Shown piece by piece: positions 58,072 through 64,000 of a stretch of DNA of 64,000 bases. This stretch comes from Cunninghamella blakesleeana. Taxonomy: Eukaryota; Mucoromycota; Mucoromycetes; Mucorales; Cunninghamellaceae. The DNA lies in the NCBI GenBank assembly GCA_017871115.1, contig JAFCIZ010000007.1:744001-808000 (forward strand), given 5' to 3'. The notes below the pieces were generated by a model. That model searched no databases and was not told the DNA's origin. It was given only the letters and a program-made list of their open reading frames with translations. Numbering within the stretch: position 1 is the first letter of the stretch; each line of letters opens with the position of its first letter. The position numbers and the translations under genes are program-made.

Positions 58072-58390
58072 GACTATAATTCTATGAATATCTCTATATT
58101 TATTTAATAAACGCGTCACTCGGACAAATATATTATTTGCTACAACTATTCACTGATAATATAACAAAAACTATTAATATCAATCTTATATTAAAAAGAG
58201 TTATTTTCTTTATTTTATTAAAAACAATCGTCGTATTTATATTTTTTAGAGGATCTAGTACTACTTGTACTATTATTAACATTTATAATACTATTCTATA
58301 AAAATTATAAAAGCAAAAGGATTTATAAAATTAAGGAAAGGTTTATAAAAGAATAAGTTATATAAAAGGAAAAGTGAAGAAAAAGGAAAG
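58072..58390 (+). repeat. Direct repeat, copy 2
   Basis: Matches 54908-55246; starts about 12 bp after the target duplication of the TIR element. Confidence 0.8.
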
Positions 58391-58799
58391 GGGAAAATAA
58401 AAATAAAAAATAAAAAAAAATAATAGATCTCACTAGATAATTTATTGAATTATACAAAAAAACTATATATATCAATATGAAGTTTATTTAATAATTTTTA
58501 AAACACAACGTTTGTAATAAATAATATAATGTCACCCGTATTTAAAAAAACTGAATATAACACTTTTTTCTTAAATATAATATTTTCGAAATTTAAATTC
58601 CGACAAAAAACTGGGTGGATTTCTCCCTGCGCATAGGTTTGTTAAGTCAATTCTTCCATTTTCATTTTCATTATTTAAATATCTTTTTATTCTTTTTATT
58701 ATTATTATTAATATAAATATTTAATTTTTTCATTTTATTTAAAGTTGGTTAGGGTTGTTTATTAATAATTTAATATTGTTTGTATAGTGTTTTATTAAG
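58391..58799. other. AT-rich spacer
   Basis: No gene seen; the right part is the 3' flank of the mannosidase. Confidence 0.55.
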
Positions 58800-60983
58800 T
58801 TAATTTTTTAAACGCCAATATCTACGTCGAAGTGGGTGACCTTCAGTATTAAAAACATATTGATCGAGAGATATAATGTCTGGAGGACTGAATAATAAAT
58901 ATAAATATTTAAATGTTTCAGAAAACAAGAAGCTAATTTAGAAAAATAGAAAAATAAATGAACAGGTATAAAAAATAAATTTAGTAGATCAATAAATTTT
59001 TTATTTTTTTATTTCTGTACGATATTATTCTTATTACCTTTCCATTGAATCCATTTGATTTTTATCGGAATAATCCTTTTCGTCAACGTCATAAATACTT
59101 GCATAACCACTTTCTGTCTTACAGTGTTTCTCGATTGCTTCAAATATCTCCCATCCAATTTCCTATAATTATATATATAGAGAGTGAAATACATACAAAT
59201 GTGTTAACTACTGTTTCTTTTTTTTTTATCTATCTAAAAGTATGTAACCAATAACATTTATATAAATGTATATAATTACCTGATATTTCTGATCCCCAGT
59301 GATTCTATAAAGGATAAAAAGGCTTTCCAATGTTTCTAATTAAATTACATTAAATAAATTAAAAGGTAGAATTGATTAGTTATAAATATTGATGTCGTCC
59401 TTATCAATTTTTTTACCAGGCCGTAAATGGTAAGCGGAATCAATAACATGAACTTGGTCAATTCTTGTTGGGCGTGGTGGTAGTTTAAAATCCGTTTGGT
59501 GATGTATTGCGTTATTGTTATTATTATTACTGCTTTGAAAATTACTAGCAAGTTTATCTAATGATTTCTTAAATTTATCTTTATTATATTTTTCTCCACC
59601 ATTGAATGACCACATTTCTGCTCCTAATCCGGTCGCTGATGTTCTATATATATGTGTACAGGCTTCTAAAGCACCAATAGCAATATCTAAATCCTCTGGT
59701 CTATTAAATGTTTTGGATCCTATAGCAAGCATTCCTGGTGCAAAACAAGACTAGTAATTAAAGAGAAAAAGAGAGGGAAATCAATAAATTTAAAAGTAAT
59801 CATAATAATAAAAATCTAGGATTATCTTTCATTACCAAGTGATCCATTGTATTGTCTTTATAATTAGAGTAGGTATCATAAGGGGGTAAAAATATCATAC
59901 CATTATCTTGAATTTGTGTGAATATATGTTCTTTCATTTTATCTACAGATTCGATATCTATAAAAAAAGAGAGAAGTAAAATTAAAAAAGACATACTCTA
60001 CATTATTTATCTTTCCATCTATTTTATTTTTTAATAAAGGCTTACACATTCGACTATATTGAGGCATAGTTCCATCCACTAATAAATATTGTTTAAGTAA
60101 ATATTCAAACCAGCTATCACCCATAGCACCTAATCTACATTTAGTATCCGTAAATCGGCCAGTATGAATATTGATTCCAGTAGGGTATAAACCGGGTATA
60201 TGTAATCCATTTTCTTTTTTCATATTATCCAATAAATTTGTTATTTTTTGTGCCTATTATCAACAAAAAAAATTGTACATATATATTTTAAAAAAAACGA
60301 TTTTTTTTATTTTCCTTTATATAAACGCGTTACTTTTTTAGCAAAACTCCAATCCTTTGTATGGTAAGATAATGTAAATAATTCCAGTTGCATACTAAGG
60401 TCAGCTACTAAAACACCATTATCAGGATATCCACTATTCAAAAAAGACAATGGTTAAAATAAAGATAATAGTAATAATAAAATAAAACAATTTTAATGAA
60501 TTATTTTTATCCCCATTTCTATTTTTCATTTTTATTATTATTATTAATAATTAAAGTTACCTATTTGGTTTCCACGTATGTGGGAAGAGACCAGTTTCCG
60601 TATCAAAAGAAGGTGATAAAAATTGACCAAGTTCCAAAGCCTTTTGAATCAAGATATTATGTTTTTGACCGGAAAGTTCATAAGCACTTAATAAACCACC
60701 TAAATAACGAATGATAGCTTCAAAGACAATGATGCTTCTTCCTTCTTGTAATTCAAATTTAACTTTTTCTACTTCTATAATTGCTTCCTCCAATTGTTGA
60801 TCTAATCCCATAATTGTCATTGTACTTAACGAATCAATTAACGTGGCGCCCCATTGTCCAAAAGGATCGTTTGTTGTGTTACTCTTTGGTTTTAATTCAT
60901 CATGCCCCATTGCATATTTTTCTAAAATAAATAAACAATCATAAAAAAGAGATAGGTAAAAGAAGTATTAAGTTTAGTAACTA

Positions 60984-61017
<34 letters not shown>

Positions 61018-61574
61018 GTAATCAATATATATATTATAAAAAATATGAACAAGCTATTATATAGGTACATACTATATCCATTCCAACCATGTAAAAAAGC
61101 ATTTTTAATCTTAGATTGACGTTCTTGTCTAAAAGTAATATATGCTTGAGGTTCAGGTTCAAAGTCATATTGAATTTTAGGTAAGGTGGATTGAAAAATA
61201 GTCTGTTGTTTAATAAAAGAGTTTATTTCTTCGCTTGACTTTTGTTCTTGTATTTTTGGTTCCTGTTTTTCCTGCTCTTTTGATATTTGCTGTTCTTTTT
61301 CCAAATTACTATTGTTATTAATATTATTTTTGTTAACATTTATAATATCTATTTCAATATCTGGTTCGGGTCGATCAGGTACGATATATTTATCAGGAGC
61401 TGGTAGTTTATCATTCCAGTTATTTGTATTGTCTGTATTAATATCTGTCTTTTGTGATTCTTGCCCAGTATGATTATAAGTAAAATTCCATATTTGGAAT
61501 AAAATAAAAATAACAAGTACTTTTAATATAATGGAACGCTTTTTATAAAAATGTCTATTAGTTATATTAAACAT
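58800..61574 (-). CDS. Class I alpha-1,2-mannosidase (GH47), type II membrane protein
   Basis: N-glycan-trimming mannosidase of the ER/Golgi lumen. Start chosen at 61574 ([20 protein letters not shown]) because it places one hydrophobic signal anchor ([11 protein letters not shown]) near the N-terminus; an upstream in-frame Met at 61706 also exists. A Lys/Glu/Asn-rich stem follows. The catalytic domain begins at [20 protein letters not shown] and continues with [109 protein letters not shown]. The last exons end in [20 protein letters not shown], with the calcium-binding Thr. Multiple short introns. A polyAsn/His insert lies around 59520. Confidence 0.92.
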
Positions 61575-62120
61575 AAGATTGGATGACCATTCAAAATAAA
61601 AATAAAAAATAAAAAGTAAAGAAGGAACTATTTGGAGTTTTAATAAGTTAAGAATAAAGTCTTGTATCACATTGGGAGGCGGACCACGAAAACAAATAAA
61701 ATGCAAAGAAAGCTAGGGCTACAGAAAAATTTTTCTTTAAAATCGAGATTAAAAAAATACTGGGAACGATAATTGAAGTTTCCTAATATAGTTGTAGTAA
61801 TTACAGTACATCATTGCTCACTTTCACTACTTTACTTTATTCATTACTTATTAGTTAAAATAGATAACAACGTAGTTATAAAGAAGGAAGGCAAAAAATT
61901 GTTTGAAACCGTTATGATTATGATTAATAGGATTCTTTCTATGCTTTTCAGTTTCAGTCCCTAGTTTGGAGTGTGTAATTCCTAAATTACATACAATTTA
62001 AAATTCAGAATTCCTAGTAGAGTATAATTGATTTGTGGTGTAATTCTAATTAGCTATGTAACAATAATGAAATCCATGCAACGTGATACTTGATTTCTTG
62101 ATTTTGTTAATTTTTATTCT

Positions 62121-62151
<31 letters not shown>

Positions 62152-62207
62152 CGCAATAGCAATATTCAACTATATACTAATATACATGTATATGTATGTA
62201 TGTATAG
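61575..62207. other. Spacer, possibly with the lost 5' end of the kelch gene
   Basis: Around 61914 a short frame MIMINRILSMLFSFS looks like a signal peptide but hits TAG after Pro; a neighbouring frame continues PSLECVIPKLHTI before stops. This could be the decayed first exon of the kelch gene. A TA microsatellite lies at 62122-62150. Confidence 0.35.
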
Positions 62208-62950
62208 CTCAAGAGCAAGTATGGTTAATCTTGGAAATAATACCATTTGGATTTGGGGTGGTCAAGCTCAATCAACTCAAAGCTATTCACCTAACGTACT
62301 TTATTTATATGATTATCGTACCTCGCAATGGTTAAACCAGATCAGCAGTAATTGGGCAATGAGAATTCAACATACTGCTACTTTGGCTAGTAATAATGTT
62401 ATTTATATTTTTGGTGGATCTTATAAAGTAAACGATAGCTCGTTTGCTTATGCTAATTTTAATCAAGTCATTGGGTTTAATACTCAGACGTTATCTTGGT
62501 CGAATATCACTGCTGGTGGGAGTTTACCTAAAAGCCGCGTTTCCCATACAACTACACAAAGTAAATTAAATACAACATTATAAAAAAATAGTATATATTT
62601 TGATATATTTTTTTTTTTAAAAAGTATTGTATCATGTTTTTTATTCATATTCTTTTATTTATATATATATTTTTTTTAAAGAAAACATACTTCCTGGTAA
62701 AAATTTATTATTAATTTACGGTGGCGTTAATGCTTTTAAAGAACCTGGTAAATGATTATAATTGTAATTATATGAATTTACTTAGATTCGTGTTTATTTA
62801 TTTATTTTACTTTTATGTAGATCTGTTGGCCGATAGTTTATGTTTTACATATGATTATGTTGAAAATAAGTTTATATCAGTTCAAATACCAAAAAATCCA
62901 TTTAATTTAGTCAGCACTTTATACGGTCATTATGGTATACGCATATACAT

Positions 62951-62981
<31 letters not shown>

Positions 62982-63020
62982 GTATTGATAGTAACGTGTA
63001 GATTTTATATTAATATTTTA

Positions 63021-63059
<39 letters not shown>

Positions 63060-63725
63060 CATCTTTATCTACTTCTTTTGCCGATTCTTTTATAGTCTTT
63101 GCCTTTGGGTTGGTTGATGGCAAATTACCAGCATTCTCTTTAAGTGTATTAAACATCACTGACCTCTATAATCCCAGTTAGGTAATAGAACCTCTTCCAA
63201 TATATAACACTTCTTCTAATGAAACAGTTAATGGGGCAATTAATCATAATGGTGAAGGTTTAGGTACAAGTACAGTTGTGGCAATTACAGTACCTATTAT
63301 TTTAATCTTTTTGGTAAAAATAATATATGGTTATATATTAAAAATCAAGAAAAAATTAAATACGAAGAACTTGTATATATTATTTTTTCGATGTAGGGTT
63401 GTATAATTGGTATTTTTGCCTTTCAAAGGTATAAATTACAAAAAAAACCAAGACAGTAAATGATTTTGAATTAGAAGATCCTCGACATGTGCTTGATCGA
63501 AAAGATCAATTTGAATTTTCAGCTATTGAAAGTAAAAAAGAAGAAAAAAAAGGATTGAATGAGGTGGAGCGATGTAAGCCTTCTGAAACAAGCTCTATTA
63601 AACCAAATGAAGCAATTGTTACTAAATCAACGGAGTATATTGGTTCGTTTAACAATAATAATGTTTCTTTTACTACTATTACTGCCTCAACGGTTGCTCA
63701 TACATATTCTCCTACTAACAATTGA
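62208..63725 (+). pseudogene. Broken kelch-repeat single-pass membrane protein gene
   Basis: Kelch blades are clear: SMVNLGNNTIWIWGGQAQST, YLYDYRTSQWLNQISSNW, HTATLASNNVIYIFGGSYKV, FNTQTLSWSNITAGGSLPKS with RVSHTT, then after an intron KNLLLIYGGVNAF and LADSLCFTYDYVENKF, and VFAFGLVDGKLPAFSLSVLN. A transmembrane helix (STVVAITVPIILIFLGCIIG, split by an intron) and a cytosolic tail (RHVLDRKDQFEF...) follow. Lesions: an in-frame TAG after NITDLYNPS (near 63179) and a one-base shift at an A8 run near 63441, beyond which the tail reads in another frame. The first exon and signal peptide are not recovered. Either lesion could be a sequencing error; together they suggest a pseudogene. Confidence 0.6.
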
Positions 63726-64000
63726 CATATTTTTCGAAAAAAATGAATACGAAACGTAATTATTTTATTTTACTTTAGTTTTTATAAGTACACGTCTCTA
63801 TTTTATCTATATAATCTTTAATTGTATATGGCTAACATATTCTTTAGTTATATATATATATATATTTATATATTAATAAATAATTTTTAGATTTGCTTTA
63901 TTTTTTGCAAATACAAATAAACAAGGGAAGTAATATGGCGCATAGACAGCTTCCTAATTGGGATCATATTTTTGTTTTTAAAATAAAGCAGTTGCTTATT
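63726..64000. other. 3' flank and window edge
   Basis: AT-rich. A frame starting MAHRQLPNWDHIFVFK at about 63943 is open to the window end (22 codons) and may begin another gene, but this is too short to judge. Confidence 0.3.

Noticed and set aside
54908..58390. Reading the two direct repeats as the LTRs of a single retrotransposon
   Set aside because: The gag lies at the far end just before copy 2, an independent TIR element with its own target duplication occupies that end, and the interior holds a host-like secreted gene; no TG/CA borders were found.

Overview
The window is nuclear DNA of a fungus: very AT-rich, with short phase-preserving introns (GT..AG, about 50-120 nt) in nearly every gene, a velvet transcription factor, a fungal-type GH47 mannosidase, a nuclear gene for mitochondrial uS12, and a DIRS retrotransposon. 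Low GC, long homopolymers, asparagine/glutamine-rich proteins and the DIRS element fit an early-diverging lineage, most likely Mucoromycota (Mucorales-like). This placement is inference; no rRNA is present.

Regions 1-42 kb form ordinary gene space. In order: the 3' part of exocyst SEC6 (+); a small conserved-looking protein (-); a 3 kb stretch with decayed coding islands; an APC amino-acid/GABA-type permease (+); a universal stress protein (-); a long acidic low-complexity protein (+); a defensin-like secreted peptide (+); a SelO-family protein AMPylase (-) whose stop codon falls where the family carries its redox Cys/Sec; a short-chain dehydrogenase (+); a WBP4-like U1-type zinc-finger splicing protein (-) with an intron-split start codon; a nine-exon velvet factor (-); a soluble-adenylyl-cyclase-like protein (-); RAT1/XRN2 (-) divergent from mitochondrial uS12 (+); a secreted sulfatase (+); and a small unknown coiled-coil-like protein (-).

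Region 42.7-58.4 kb is an accessory, repeat-built island. Two tRNA-Phe(GAA) genes face each other about 12 kb apart, each followed by the same LTR-like repeat, making a large inverted repeat. Inside it lie a solo LTR with a 4-bp target duplication, decayed coding sequence, a six-exon secreted Cys-rich gene and a structurally complete DIRS element (identical 128-bp terminal repeats, internal complementary region, gag/RT-RNase H/tyrosine recombinase). Outside the right tRNA, two direct repeats of about 0.33 kb bracket a second secreted 12-Cys protein and a 1.72 kb element with perfect 32-bp terminal inverted repeats and a perfect 10-bp target-site duplication. That element carries an LTR promoter and a retrotransposon gag gene. 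This gag-carrying DNA transposon is the most unusual object in the window.

Region 58.4-64 kb returns to gene space: a GH47 alpha-1,2-mannosidase (-) and a broken kelch-repeat membrane-protein gene (+).
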